Assembly (NCBI GenBank): GCA_018902755.1
Contig: JAHIQI010000040.1
Location: 1 to 64,000 of the forward strand
Direction of reading: 5' to 3'
DNA length: 64,000 nucleotides
Source: Pseudomonadota bacterium
GTDB taxonomy: Bacteria > Desulfobacterota > Desulfarculia > Desulfarculales > Desulfarculaceae
The translations under genes and the position numbers were made by a program. The number at the start of each line of letters is the position of its first letter. Position 1 is the stretch's first letter. The notes beneath the pieces are model-generated. The model searched no databases and was not told where the DNA came from. It saw only the letters and a list, made by a program, of their open reading frames with translations. This document shows, piece by piece, positions 17,321-26,972 of the stretch.

Positions 17321-18103
17321 TTGCATCCTAAAAGGTTCGGCTTCGCGGTTTTGCTTTGCCTGTGTCTTTTGCCCGCCCTGGCCGGGGCCCAGCCGCCCAC
17401 CCAGGACCAGATAGCGGCTTACCTGAAGGATCACCCCGAGGTGATCATGGAGGTGCTCTCCCGGCACAAGGTGGAGCTTTACAATCTGGTCATGGACGGG
17501 CGCGAGATCCGCCAGCGGATGATCTGGCGGGCCAACATCAAGCGCGGCCTGGCCAACCCCATGGCGCCCCAAATCGACCCCAAGCGGGTGTTGTTGGGCG
17601 ACCCCCAGGCCAAGGTCCTGGTGGTGGAGTACACCGACTTCCTGTGCCCCTCCTGCCGTCAGGCAGCCCACAACCTGGAGCGCCTGCTGGCCAAGGACCC
17701 CCACCAGTTCAACCTGTTGGTAAAGCATCTGCCCGGCTCGGACATGTCGCGCCAACTGGCCCTTTACTACGAGGCCATCGGCCGCCAGGACCCGGCCAAG
17801 GCCTGGCGTTTCTACCAGGAGATTTTCAAGGATCAGGACCTCATTGCCGAGAAGGGGCTAGCGGAGGTGCAGCCCATCCTGAAGAAGTTGGGCATCGATC
17901 AGGCGCGCCTTACCAAGGACCTGGGCGACAAGGCCCTGGCCAAGCGCCTGGGTGAGGACTTGGCCGAAGGCAAGGCCTTCAAGCTGCAAGGCACGCCCGC
18001 CTTTGTGGCCGCCGGAGTGGTGATGCGCGGCCCGGCTCCGGTGGCGGCCTTTGAGGACGTTTGGGCCCTCAGCCAGGGCCAAAAGCTGGCGCCTCTGCAA
18101 TAG
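17321..18103 (+). CDS. DsbA-family thioredoxin-fold protein, exported
   Basis: The 260-residue protein has a signal peptide (LLCLCLLPALAGAQ) and is therefore periplasmic. A helical N-terminal region (residues 25-90) precedes a thioredoxin fold with the redox motif C109-P-S-C112 in YTDFLCPSCRQ, an inserted helical domain, and a cis-proline loop LQGTPAF. This architecture matches Com1/DsbA-like oxidases or isomerases that form or shuffle disulfides. The start is TTG 17321 with AAGGAGG 9 nt upstream. A partner DsbB is not in the window. It could assist maturation of periplasmic cytochromes or the hydrogenase, which is speculative. Confidence 0.9.
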   Translation: MHPKRFGFAVLLCLCLLPALAGAQPPTQDQIAAYLKDHPEVIMEVLSRHKVELYNLVMDGREIRQRMIWRANIKRGLANPMAPQIDPKRVLLGDPQAKVLVVEYTDFLCPSCRQAAHNLERLLAKDPHQFNLLVKHLPGSDMSRQLALYYEAIGRQDPAKAWRFYQEIFKDQDLIAEKGLAEVQPILKKLGIDQARLTKDLGDKALAKRLGEDLAEGKAFKLQGTPAFVAAGVVMRGPAPVAAFEDVWALSQGQKLAPLQ

Positions 18104-18198
18104 CCTAAGCGGCACAGCGCCCGGCGCGGGACGCTTGGTCCCGGCGGGCGGGCCGAAGAACAAAACCAGGGCTGATAAAGCCAACCCAAGGAGGGGTC

Positions 18199-18603
18199 AT
18201 GCCCACAGTTCCCCATAGCTTGTCGGTCAGCACCGGCTCCGGCCGCCTGGACCTGAGCGCCCAGGCGTTGTGGGTGGGGCCGGACCTGGTGGTGCTGGTC
18301 ACCGGCGGTGAGCTGCCCCACGTGGGGGCGGTGGCCATGGCCGCGCCGCGCCCCTCCCTGGCCGACCCTGCCGTAACCAGCGCCACCGCCTCGGTGTTCA
18401 CCTACCCCAGCCACAAAGAGGACCGCCTGGCCCAGGCCACCGCCGAGCTGCTCTCGGCCAAGCTGGAGACCAGGGTGGTGGTCACCGCCGGTTGCCACTG
18501 GGACGGCCTGGAGCCCGAGGGCATCAAGCAGGTGAGCGCCAACGGCCGCCGCTTGGGCCAGATGCTGCTGGAGGCCCTGCTGGCCCAGCGGGGGGCGGCG
18601 TGA
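18199..18603 (+). CDS. LpdD-like (prenylated-flavin chaperone domain) protein
   Basis: This is a 134-residue single-domain protein. The segment LVVLVTGGELPHVGAVAMA (residues 30-48), the YPSHKEDRLAQ block and VVVTAGCHWDGLEPEGI recall the LpdD-like family, whose members accompany UbiD-type decarboxylases and are thought to help prenyl-FMN loading. The assignment is from remembered motif pattern and is moderate. A ubiD gene lies 6 kb upstream, which fits. There is no signal peptide or membrane segment, so it acts in the cytoplasm. Its stop overlaps the GTG start of the next gene (GTGA), although a functional link with that membrane protein is not obvious. Confidence 0.6.
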   Translation: MPTVPHSLSVSTGSGRLDLSAQALWVGPDLVVLVTGGELPHVGAVAMAAPRPSLADPAVTSATASVFTYPSHKEDRLAQATAELLSAKLETRVVVTAGCHWDGLEPEGIKQVSANGRRLGQMLLEALLAQRGAA

Positions 18604-20123
18604 TTCAAGAGCCGGAGAGGCGGCCCAGCACCATCGCCTGGCTGATGGCCCTGGCCGTGCTGCTTTGGGGGGTAATCAACCTGTTCACCCTGGACCACGG
18701 CCACCCGGCGGGGGGCGACTTCGCCCAGTACATCATCCACGCCCAAAACCTGTGGCACGGCCTGCCTTACCGCAACGGGGTGTTCGTGCCCCAGGTGCCA
18801 TTCCACAACTACCCGCCCGGCTACCCGGCCATGCTGATCCCCCTGCTGGCTCTGGGCGGGGTGAACCTTATGCTGCTCAAGAGCCTGAACCTGGTGTTCT
18901 GGCCTCTCTACTGCTGGGTCCTGTTCGTTATTTTCCGCCGCCGTCTGGGGCAGGGCGCGGCCTTCTATGCCTTTTTGTTCATGCTGTTCTGTCCCTGGTT
19001 TTTCCTGTTCAAGCAGAGCGTACTTTCGGACGTGCCCTTCACCTTCCTGGTCACCGCCGCGCTGTGGGCCCTCATCAATTGGCGCGACGGCGGCCGCCGG
19101 CAATACGCCTGGCTGACCCTGTTTTTGGCCTGCGCCTTCGCCTCGCTCTTGGTGCGCTCGGCAGGGCTGGCCCTGGTGGGCGCGGCTTTGCTGGTGATGG
19201 TCTTTCAGCGCCGGGCCTGGGGCGCGGCGGCGGTCACCGTGGCAGTTTTCGTGGCGGCGGGCTTGCTGCAAAGCTCCCTGGGCGCTTCCACCAGCGGATA
19301 TTTCCACCTGTTGCACGACCCCGTGGGGTGGCTGAGCAAGGTGGCTTTCGGCCTGCCCAGCAAGGTGGCCAAGGTGGTGGGCTTCTATTTCCCGGTGTAT
19401 CGGGGAGGGCATCCCCTGGCCGCCGCCCTGGAGGCCCTGGCGGCTTTGCCCCTACTGGCCCTGGCCGCCTGGGGTTGGTGGCGGCGCAGACGCCGCCTGG
19501 GCGGCTGGGACGGCCTGGACGCCTTTGTGGTGCTCTACCTGCTGATGATCCTGGCCTGGCCCTTTGTGGAGGGGCCACGGCTCTTCGCCCCGGTGGCCGG
19601 GTTGCTGCTGCTGTATTTCGCCGAGGGCCTGGAGGAGTTTTTCGCCGGACGCCGCCTGCCCGCCTGGCTGAACGTCATGGGCGTGGCCAAGGCGGCGCTT
19701 ATGGCCGGGCTGTTGGTCAATCTGCTTAACACCGGCCTGCTTTGGGAATATGATGGCGACATCGTGAACCGGCCGGGCGACCGGGAGCTGTACGCCTGGG
19801 TGAGGGAACATGCGGCCCAGGGCCGCACCTACCTTATCGACACGCCCAGGGTGATGGCCCTGTTCAGCGGGCGGGTGGGCGACAAGTATTACCCCGGAGA
19901 GGACTGGGCGGCCATGAAGGCGCGCATGCGTGACCGGGGGGTGGGCTGGCTGATCCTGCGCCGCCCCGCGGCCCGGGAGGGCATCACCTCGGCGCGCAAG
20001 CAATACGCCTGGTTGTTCCCCTCCGAAAAAGCGGGGGACGACGCCACGGCCAAGGCCCAGGCCGATCCCCAGCTCAGCCCGGCCTGGTCCAATCGGCTTT
20101 ACCGGGTTTATGGTCTGGATTGA
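18600..20123 (+). CDS. GT-C-type membrane glycosyltransferase-like protein
   Basis: The 507-residue integral membrane protein has about ten hydrophobic segments and a soluble C-terminal domain (residues about 400-507). The first outer loop contains HPAGGDFAQYIIHAQNL with an acidic residue placed like the catalytic Asp of PMT/ArnT-type GT-C enzymes, followed by YPPGYPAML. Such enzymes move sugars from polyprenyl-phosphate carriers to lipids or proteins on the outer face of the inner membrane. The start is GTG 18600, overlapping the upstream stop. Donor and acceptor cannot be named. A radical SAM gene follows. Confidence 0.75.
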   Translation: MIQEPERRPSTIAWLMALAVLLWGVINLFTLDHGHPAGGDFAQYIIHAQNLWHGLPYRNGVFVPQVPFHNYPPGYPAMLIPLLALGGVNLMLLKSLNLVFWPLYCWVLFVIFRRRLGQGAAFYAFLFMLFCPWFFLFKQSVLSDVPFTFLVTAALWALINWRDGGRRQYAWLTLFLACAFASLLVRSAGLALVGAALLVMVFQRRAWGAAAVTVAVFVAAGLLQSSLGASTSGYFHLLHDPVGWLSKVAFGLPSKVAKVVGFYFPVYRGGHPLAAALEALAALPLLALAAWGWWRRRRRLGGWDGLDAFVVLYLLMILAWPFVEGPRLFAPVAGLLLLYFAEGLEEFFAGRRLPAWLNVMGVAKAALMAGLLVNLLNTGLLWEYDGDIVNRPGDRELYAWVREHAAQGRTYLIDTPRVMALFSGRVGDKYYPGEDWAAMKARMRDRGVGWLILRRPAAREGITSARKQYAWLFPSEKAGDDATAKAQADPQLSPAWSNRLYRVYGLD

Positions 20124-20152
20124 CATGCGGCACGCACCTAAAGGGGAAAACT

Positions 20153-21178
20153 TTGGACTCTAGCGGCCTGGAACGCCTGCACCTGATCATGGGGGTGCAT
20201 TGCAACGTCCGTTGCGTCATGTGCTATCAGACCAGCTTCTCTCGGGACGACAGCATGCCCGCGCTGGTCTACCAGGAGCATCTTAAGCCTCTGTACCCCC
20301 ACATCAAGACCGTGAAGCTGCAAGGCGGCGAGCCCACGGTGATGCGCAACTGCAAGGACTTTTGCATCCTGGCCCGCGAATATCCCCAGATGAAGATAGC
20401 GGTCACCACCAACGGCATCTTCATGAACCAGTTCTGGCTGGACGTGTTCGTGAACCAAGGGCTGTACGTGAACGTGTCGCTCAACGCGGGCAGCAAAGCC
20501 TCCTATGACCAGATCGTGATCCACGGCAACTTCGAAAAGGCTGTGGGCAACCTCGCCAAGCTGGTGGAGCACAACCGGGACGGGGCCCTCAAGGTGGCCA
20601 TGTCCATGGTCATCATCCGGGCCAACGCCCGGGAAATAGCCCAGTTCCTGAAGCTGGGCCATTCCTTGGGGGTTCAGGAGATCAACTTTGGGGTGGACCC
20701 CATCCTCACCTTCCAGAACCTGCCTCCCAAGGCCGAGCTGCACGAGCTCTTGGCCGAGGCCTACGGGTTCATCGACGACAAGGGGCTGCGTTCCGAGGGC
20801 CTGGATGCCTTCGCCCGCCGGGTGGGCTATCCCCTGGGCGCGGCGGAGCAGCCCGCGGCCCTGCCGCCATGCCCCATGCCGGTGCGTAACCTGGTGGTGG
20901 ATGAAAAGGGGGACGTGCGGGTCTGCTGCGCCACCTGGCAGATCATAGGCAACACCTACCGCCAGGGCATCGAGGAGATTCTGGCCTCGGCCAAACGCCG
21001 CCGCTTCCATCAGAAGATCGTCCGCGACGACTACTCCTGGTGCGATCCCAAGTGCCCGGACAACCGCAATCCCAGCCGCCTGGCCATTTACAACAAGTAT
21101 TTCTACGAAGCGCGGCGCGATCCCGCCCTGTTCGCCGGCAAGGTAAAGAACAAGCTGGCCAAGTACCGCAAAATCTAG
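20153..21178 (+). CDS. radical SAM protein with SPASM-like C-terminal cysteines
   Basis: The 341-residue protein carries the radical SAM signature C17xxxC21xxC24 (CNVRCVMC), then KLQGGEPTV (the GGE motif) and TTNGIF. Toward the C-terminus, PPCPMP, VRVCCATW and SWCDPKCPDN supply extra cysteines at SPASM-like positions, suggesting auxiliary Fe-S clusters. Enzymes with this layout modify peptides, proteins or carbohydrates. I start at TTG 20153, preceded by AAGGGG at 6 nt; the open frame begins earlier at 20120 without a ribosome site. It is convergent with the CobD-like gene, ends overlapping by 4 bp. Substrate unknown. Confidence 0.88.
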   Translation: MDSSGLERLHLIMGVHCNVRCVMCYQTSFSRDDSMPALVYQEHLKPLYPHIKTVKLQGGEPTVMRNCKDFCILAREYPQMKIAVTTNGIFMNQFWLDVFVNQGLYVNVSLNAGSKASYDQIVIHGNFEKAVGNLAKLVEHNRDGALKVAMSMVIIRANAREIAQFLKLGHSLGVQEINFGVDPILTFQNLPPKAELHELLAEAYGFIDDKGLRSEGLDAFARRVGYPLGAAEQPAALPPCPMPVRNLVVDEKGDVRVCCATWQIIGNTYRQGIEEILASAKRRRFHQKIVRDDYSWCDPKCPDNRNPSRLAIYNKYFYEARRDPALFAGKVKNKLAKYRKI

Positions 21179-22320
21179 GTTGGCTTCTGCTCCAGGGCCT
21201 GGCCCAGGGCGCTCATGAGGCGCTCCTGCTCCTGGCTGGTGGTCACGGCCACCCTCAGGTGGTGCTCGCCGCAACCCACGAAGGAGGCGGCCGGGCGCAC
21301 CAACACCCCCTGCTGGGCGGTGGAGGCGGCCACCTGGGCGGCGGTGGGGCCGTCGCCCGGCAGGCGGCAGAGGAGGTAGTTGGCCGCGCTGGGCATGGGG
21401 TTCAGTCCCAGCTCCCGCAAGGAGGTGGCCTGTTGTTCGCGCCAGCGGTTTATGGACTCGCGGGTTTTGAGGGCGTAGTCGTCCTGGCCCAGGCAAAAGA
21501 CCCCGGCGGCCTGGGCCAAGGTGTTAACCGACCAGGGCTGGCCCAGGGGCGCGAAGTCGCTCAGGGTGTCGGCGTCGGCCAGGGCATAGCCCAGGCGCAG
21601 CCCGGCGATGCAGTAGAACTTGGTGAGCGAGCGCAGCACCAGCAGGCGCTTGTGCTTCTTGATGGCCTCACAGGCCCAGGAGCGGGCGTCCTCGTCCGCG
21701 AAATCGATGAAGGCTTCATCTACAACCACCCAGGTCCGGTGGCGGATGGCCTGCTGGATGATGTGGTCCAGGATCTCGCGGGGGATCAGAGTGCCCGCCG
21801 GGGTGGTGGGGTTGCTGAAGACCACCGCCGAGGGGTCCATTTCCCAGAGCTTTTCCAGGTCGTGGGGCGTGGGCACGAAACCGTCCTGCTCGCGGGTGAG
21901 CAGGTAGTGGAAGTGACGCCCGGCGATGGCCATGGAGCGGGCCATCTCCCCGAAGGCTGGGGCCAGGAGCACGATGTTCTTGAGGTCCAGGGCGCGGGCG
22001 ATCATGCGGATGAGGGCGGTGGAGCCATTGCCCGGCAGCAGGCAGGAGGCGCTCACCTTCATGGTGTCGGCCAGGGCCTGGCGGAAGGCATAGGCCAGGC
22101 GGTCGGGGTAGTGGCACACGCCGCTCATGGCCTGGGCCACGGCCTGGTCCAGGCCCGGTGGTGGGCCCAGAGGGTTCAGGGAGGCTGACAGGTCCAGGAT
22201 GTCATCCACCGGCATATGCAGATGCCGCGACCAGCCCCAGATGTCGCCGCCGTGCACCGCGTCGCCGCCGAATACGGCCAGGGCCCGCTCCTGATTTTTC
22301 TCCAAGTCGTTATCGATCAC
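21175..22320 (-). CDS. CobD-like threonine-phosphate decarboxylase / class I-II aminotransferase
   Basis: The PLP enzyme of 381 residues is closest in pattern to L-threonine-O-3-phosphate decarboxylase, which makes (R)-1-aminopropan-2-ol phosphate for the cobalamin loop. Family markers are VHGGDIWGW, LDLSASLNPLGPP, CHYPDRLAYAFRQALA and LLPGNGSTALI; the Schiff-base Lys is in LRSLTKFYCIAGLRLGY. Histidinol-phosphate aminotransferase is the main alternative. The start is uncertain: GTG 22320 has AGGGGA about 8 nt upstream, whereas the TTG at 22341 falls in the tail of the preceding gene's terminator. Chelatase ATPases 3-8 kb away support a corrinoid context. Confidence 0.82.
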   Translation of the reverse strand: MIDNDLEKNQERALAVFGGDAVHGGDIWGWSRHLHMPVDDILDLSASLNPLGPPPGLDQAVAQAMSGVCHYPDRLAYAFRQALADTMKVSASCLLPGNGSTALIRMIARALDLKNIVLLAPAFGEMARSMAIAGRHFHYLLTREQDGFVPTPHDLEKLWEMDPSAVVFSNPTTPAGTLIPREILDHIIQQAIRHRTWVVVDEAFIDFADEDARSWACEAIKKHKRLLVLRSLTKFYCIAGLRLGYALADADTLSDFAPLGQPWSVNTLAQAAGVFCLGQDDYALKTRESINRWREQQATSLRELGLNPMPSAANYLLCRLPGDGPTAAQVAASTAQQGVLVRPAASFVGCGEHHLRVAVTTSQEQERLMSALGQALEQKPT

Positions 22321-22339
22321 GATGCCGTCCCCTGCTGGC

Positions 22340-22372
22340 AAAAGGCGCGGCCGGAACCTGGAGGCTCCGGCC
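22340..22372 (-). terminator. candidate terminator after the lipoprotein gene
   Basis: On the minus strand a 7-bp perfect stem (arms 22366-22372 and 22349-22355) with a GC extension is followed by CTTTT (22340-22344). It lies between the lipoprotein stop and the CobD-like start. Confidence 0.4.
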
Positions 22373-22406
22373 GGCGGTTTGTTCTAGGATCTTCTCAAAG
22401 CGAGAC

Positions 22407-22811
22407 CTAGTTGCAGACCTCGCGCTCCACCTCTTTGTACATCTCGCCGTTCTTGTAATAGCGCTCTTTGACCATGTGGCAGTTGTTCTTGGTGGCCCCC
22501 ATGGGGGTGGAGGTGATCTTCTCGGTGCCGTCGTTCTTTTGGTAGACCACCGGCTGGTTGGCCTGAGCCGCCTGGGTGGAGGCGTGGGTGGCGATGTGGG
22601 TGATGGCTCCGCCGGCTAGGGCGCCCAGAGCCCCGCCGATCACGCCGCCGCGCCAGCCGTTGGAGTCGAGCAAGGCGCCCGCCACCGCGCCAGTGGCCGC
22701 ACCAACCCCCGCGCCTTCATAGTCGGACTTGGTCACCGAGGCGCAACCTACCGCCAAGAGGCTGATTCCCAGAAGCAGGCATAGACTGAGTGATGCAACT
22801 TTTTTGAACAT
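22407..22811 (-). CDS. glycine-zipper lipoprotein
   Basis: This 134-residue protein starts at ATG 22811, preceded by AAAGGAG. Its signal peptide ends in the lipobox LAVGCAS, so it is lipid-anchored in the outer or inner membrane. Residues about 35-75 are a glycine-zipper (GAGVGAATGAVAGALLD, GGVIGGALGALAGGAI), typical of small envelope lipoproteins of the SlyB/RcnB-like type. The C-terminus is polar with a Cys pair (NNCHMV, REVCN). A longer open frame to 22883 would hide the signal peptide. Function is unknown beyond an envelope role. It is transcribed after the sigma-54 activator gene from a separate start. Confidence 0.85.
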   Translation of the reverse strand: MFKKVASLSLCLLLGISLLAVGCASVTKSDYEGAGVGAATGAVAGALLDSNGWRGGVIGGALGALAGGAITHIATHASTQAAQANQPVVYQKNDGTEKITSTPMGATKNNCHMVKERYYKNGEMYKEVEREVCN

Positions 22812-22901
22812 TAGGGCTTCTCCTTTTGACCGTCTTGCCACCACATACCATTGTTGATTTATGCCAATATTATTACACGCCACAGGCTCGATTGCTAATT
22901 A

Positions 22902-24365
<1,464 letters not shown>

Positions 24366-24508
24366 TTATGAGCGTCCTTGATAATAGCCTTGGGCAGGGC
24401 TAACCAATTATGCCGCCAAGGGACGTGCTTTGGCCAGGGCTTTACCGCCCTTGCATCGCGGCCCTTAGTCAGGTATCTCAAAATAAAGGGCCTAGCTTGG
24501 AGGAGACA

Positions 24509-24868
24509 ATGCTCTGCGAAAAATGCAACGCCACCATGGAGCCTGACGAGATGCGCGAGTTCGGGGGGCTCCAGCTATGCGAAGATTGCTACATTGACGC
24601 GATCAGCCCGGCCAAGACCTGCGATCCCTGGGCTACCTACACCGCCAGCCGCCTGGACACCCAGGACCTGAACCCGGCCCAGGACGCGATCCTCAAACTC
24701 ATAGCCAAACAGGGCCACGCCACCCTGGCTGATCTGACCCAGGCCACCGGCCTGGACGAGACGGCCCTGATGCGCGAAATAGCCGCCCTCAGGCACATGG
24801 AGTTGATCCGGGGGGCCATGATGCCCGATGGCGGGAGGGCCTTTAAGCACTTCAAAGACCAGGATTGA
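24509..24868 (+). CDS. zinc-ribbon plus winged-helix protein
   Basis: The 119-residue protein starts at ATG 24509, with GGAGGAG upstream. CEKC (3-6) and CEDC (about 24-27) form a LIM-like zinc ribbon. Residues about 55-115 look like a winged helix (QDAILKLIAKQGHATLADLTQATG, quoted as a region, then LMREIAALRHMELIRG), similar to DprA-terminal or MarR-like folds. It probably binds DNA or RNA. It is divergent from the sigma-54 activator across 143 bp, so the two may share control. Not recognised as a named family. A palindromic element begins 5 nt after its stop codon. Confidence 0.75.
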   Translation: MLCEKCNATMEPDEMREFGGLQLCEDCYIDAISPAKTCDPWATYTASRLDTQDLNPAQDAILKLIAKQGHATLADLTQATGLDETALMREIAALRHMELIRGAMMPDGGRAFKHFKDQD

Positions 24869-24873
24869 GCCTC

Positions 24874-24990
24874 GGCTTCGCCAGACCCCTCATGGCTGCG
24901 TTGTCGGCATCACTCGGTCCTCGGCGTAGGTAGACTACGCCTGCGTTCCTCGTTCTCCTGCCGCCTTGCCCTGAGGCGTCTGGCTATGCC
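24874..24990. repeat. 117-bp palindromic repeat, copy A
   Basis: One of three copies in the window. It is a nested imperfect inverted repeat: inner hairpin GGCGTAG/CTACGCC (24923-24929 and 24935-24941), a middle arm GCTGCGTTG.../...GCCTTGC, and outer arms GCCAGAC/GTCTGGC (24980-region right arm 24978-24984, left arm 24880-24886). It starts 5 nt after the stop of the zinc-ribbon/wHTH gene. See copies at 34294 and 62619. Confidence 0.85.
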
Positions 24991-25032
24991 GTGGGGACGC
25001 CTTGCTCAATGGAAATGCCGGTTCGCTCCGGC

Positions 25033-26049
25033 CTAAATCCGCTTGATCTTGTCGGCGATGTCGAACTCCATCTCGGCCAGGGGCCGCCTGCGCAAACGGT
25101 GGGGCAGGGCCAACAGCGCCGCCCGGTCCACGTCGCCTATGGTGGCCTCGGTTCGCCCTTCCCAGGCGGCCAGGGTGAGCGCGCCCTTGAGCAGGGTGAG
25201 GTCCCCCCGGTGGCCGTCGGTGCCCAGGCCCAGGCTAATCGCCACCACCCGCTCCAGCACTCCCGGCCCGGCCTGCACGGCGGGCATAACCTCCCTTGCC
25301 CTGGCGATGGCCTGGCTGATGGCGTCGCCTTCCTCGCCCCAGGCCGCGGCAAAGGCCGCCGGGTCGGCCTCCCAGGCCAACTGACGCACGATGACCTCCT
25401 GGCGCAGGGCCGGGTCGGCCAGGCCCTTGACCTGCACGCACAGGCCGAAGCGGTCGGTGAGCTGGGGGCGTAGCTCGCCCTCCTCGGGGTTCATGGTGCC
25501 CACCAGGGTGAAGGAGGCCGGGTGGCTGAGGCTCACCGACTCGCGCTCCACGGTGTTCACCCCCATGGCCGCCGCGTCCAAGAGCACGTCCACCAGGTGG
25601 TCGTCCAGGAGATTCACCTCGTCCACGTAAAGAATCTGGCGGTTGGCAGCGGCCAGGATGCCCGGCGAGAAGCGGGCCTCCCCCTCGGTCAGGGCGGCCT
25701 CCAGGTCCAGGGTGCCCAAGAGGCGGTCCTCGGTGGCCCCCACCGGCAGTTCCACCACCCGCACCCGGCGTTCTTCCACGGGCAGGGTCTCGCCCACGGC
25801 CTGGCGTTCTTGGCAGGCGGGGCAGGGCAGGGCGGGATCGCAGTTGTAGGGGCAGTCGGCCACCGTGGGTTGGGCGGGCAGCAGACGGGCCAGGGACCGC
25901 ACCGCCGTGGATTTGGCCGTGCCCTTCTCCCCGCGAATAAGAACGCCGCCCACCTTGGGATTGACCACGTTGATGATCAGGGCCAGCTTCATGTCGTTCT
26001 GGTCCACGATGGCCGCGAAGGGGTAACAATTATGAGATACTTTATACAC
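25033..26049 (-). CDS. metal-chelatase AAA+ ATPase subunit (ChlI/BchI-like)
   Basis: This 338-residue ATPase belongs to the Mg/Co-chelatase I subunits, which drive metal insertion into tetrapyrroles together with a D subunit and a large H/CobN subunit. Walker A is GEKGTAKST, Walker B ILYVDEVNLL, and LVGTMNPEEGELRPQLTDRFG (split here as sensor and arginine region) is typical. A Cys cluster (CPYNCDPALPCPAC) near residue 70 suggests a small metal site. The start is GTG 26049; an in-frame TAA lies two codons upstream. The first seven residues (MYKVSHN) are encoded by AT-rich sequence of the adjacent island, so the native N-terminus has been replaced. It lies downstream of the D-type subunit gene, now 2 kb away. 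Confidence 0.9.
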   Translation of the reverse strand: MYKVSHNCYPFAAIVDQNDMKLALIINVVNPKVGGVLIRGEKGTAKSTAVRSLARLLPAQPTVADCPYNCDPALPCPACQERQAVGETLPVEERRVRVVELPVGATEDRLLGTLDLEAALTEGEARFSPGILAAANRQILYVDEVNLLDDHLVDVLLDAAAMGVNTVERESVSLSHPASFTLVGTMNPEEGELRPQLTDRFGLCVQVKGLADPALRQEVIVRQLAWEADPAAFAAAWGEEGDAISQAIARAREVMPAVQAGPGVLERVVAISLGLGTDGHRGDLTLLKGALTLAAWEGRTEATIGDVDRAALLALPHRLRRRPLAEMEFDIADKIKRI

Positions 26050-26060
26050 TTACACAAGCC

Positions 26061-26948
26061 TCAACTGAGTGGAATTCTCCCACGAACCCAAGACCTAAAA
26101 CTGTCGACGCTAAAAGAGCCACATGTAATACCTATGCTGTTTTCAGCTAAAAAATTGGCGATCATTACACCATCGAAACCAATCACTCCGCTTCTTTCTA
26201 GCAACTTCCATGATGAAGAAGTTATATGACCGGAGGTTATAAACACATATAAGGTAGGGTCACATATTTTTATATCCAATTTATCGAAGTTTTCATGATA
26301 ATCACCGCCAAAAGCCTTAGCTTGAGCTAATTGTACCGAACCAACAAGCTCTCTAATTTGTGGTGTAGAGATATTGTTTTTTTGGTAATGTTTAGCTTGG
26401 CCGACTATCCACAGTTTTCCTCTTTTTATTAAGGACGGTACGTCTCTCTCATTAAAAAATAAATTTTCTAATTTCGCCTGCCCGAAAAAATCGATGCCTT
26501 CATCTTTGGAAGCTTGTGTCACGATTACATCGTCCACTCCTAGTAACTGTATTATTCCTCCACATAATTGCTCAAATTCGTTAAAATTAAGTTTAGCGAT
26601 TTCAGACAAATAATCTTTAAAATATAGCCGGTTGTTCTTGATTTCTTTAGTGCTATCACTGTCATTTGGTTCACAAAAGCAACCGCCTTGTAATAATTCA
26701 ATTGATGTGGAATTGAAGTCAATGACTAGAGGTCGCCCAAGGCTATTTAGGGTGCATATTTCTAGCTGTAAGCGGCTGATTACGCCGGACTCATAGTATT
26801 CGGCCTTTTCTTGAGCCTCCATTTTGCTGGCGCAAACGCCACTTTCCAGCAGGAACTTAGCAATGTATTCGCGTGCTGGCAGGGGCTGGGCATCAAGAGG
26901 AATCACCTCGTGAAGGCGAGATGCTATAATTTTTGGACCGATTTTCAT
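26061..26948 (-). CDS. Mrr-like PD-(D/E)XK restriction endonuclease
   Basis: The 295-residue protein has an N-terminal region of unknown fold (1-105) and a C-terminal nuclease domain. FNEFEQLCGGIIQLLG, TQASKDEGIDFFG and LWIVGQAKHYQKN reproduce the Mrr pattern: helix with Glu, the Asp of DEGID, and the Q-x-K catalytic strand, followed by the conserved TPQIRELVGSVQ. Such enzymes cut DNA, often modified DNA, in the cytoplasm. It lies 24 nt after the ParB-like gene in the same orientation, so the two form an operon. Low GC marks recent transfer. Target specificity is unknown. Confidence 0.82.
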   Translation of the reverse strand: MKIGPKIIASRLHEVIPLDAQPLPAREYIAKFLLESGVCASKMEAQEKAEYYESGVISRLQLEICTLNSLGRPLVIDFNSTSIELLQGGCFCEPNDSDSTKEIKNNRLYFKDYLSEIAKLNFNEFEQLCGGIIQLLGVDDVIVTQASKDEGIDFFGQAKLENLFFNERDVPSLIKRGKLWIVGQAKHYQKNNISTPQIRELVGSVQLAQAKAFGGDYHENFDKLDIKICDPTLYVFITSGHITSSSWKLLERSGVIGFDGVMIANFLAENSIGITCGSFSVDSFRSWVRGRIPLS

Positions 26949-26972
26949 TTAACTTGAAACGTATTGATAGCT

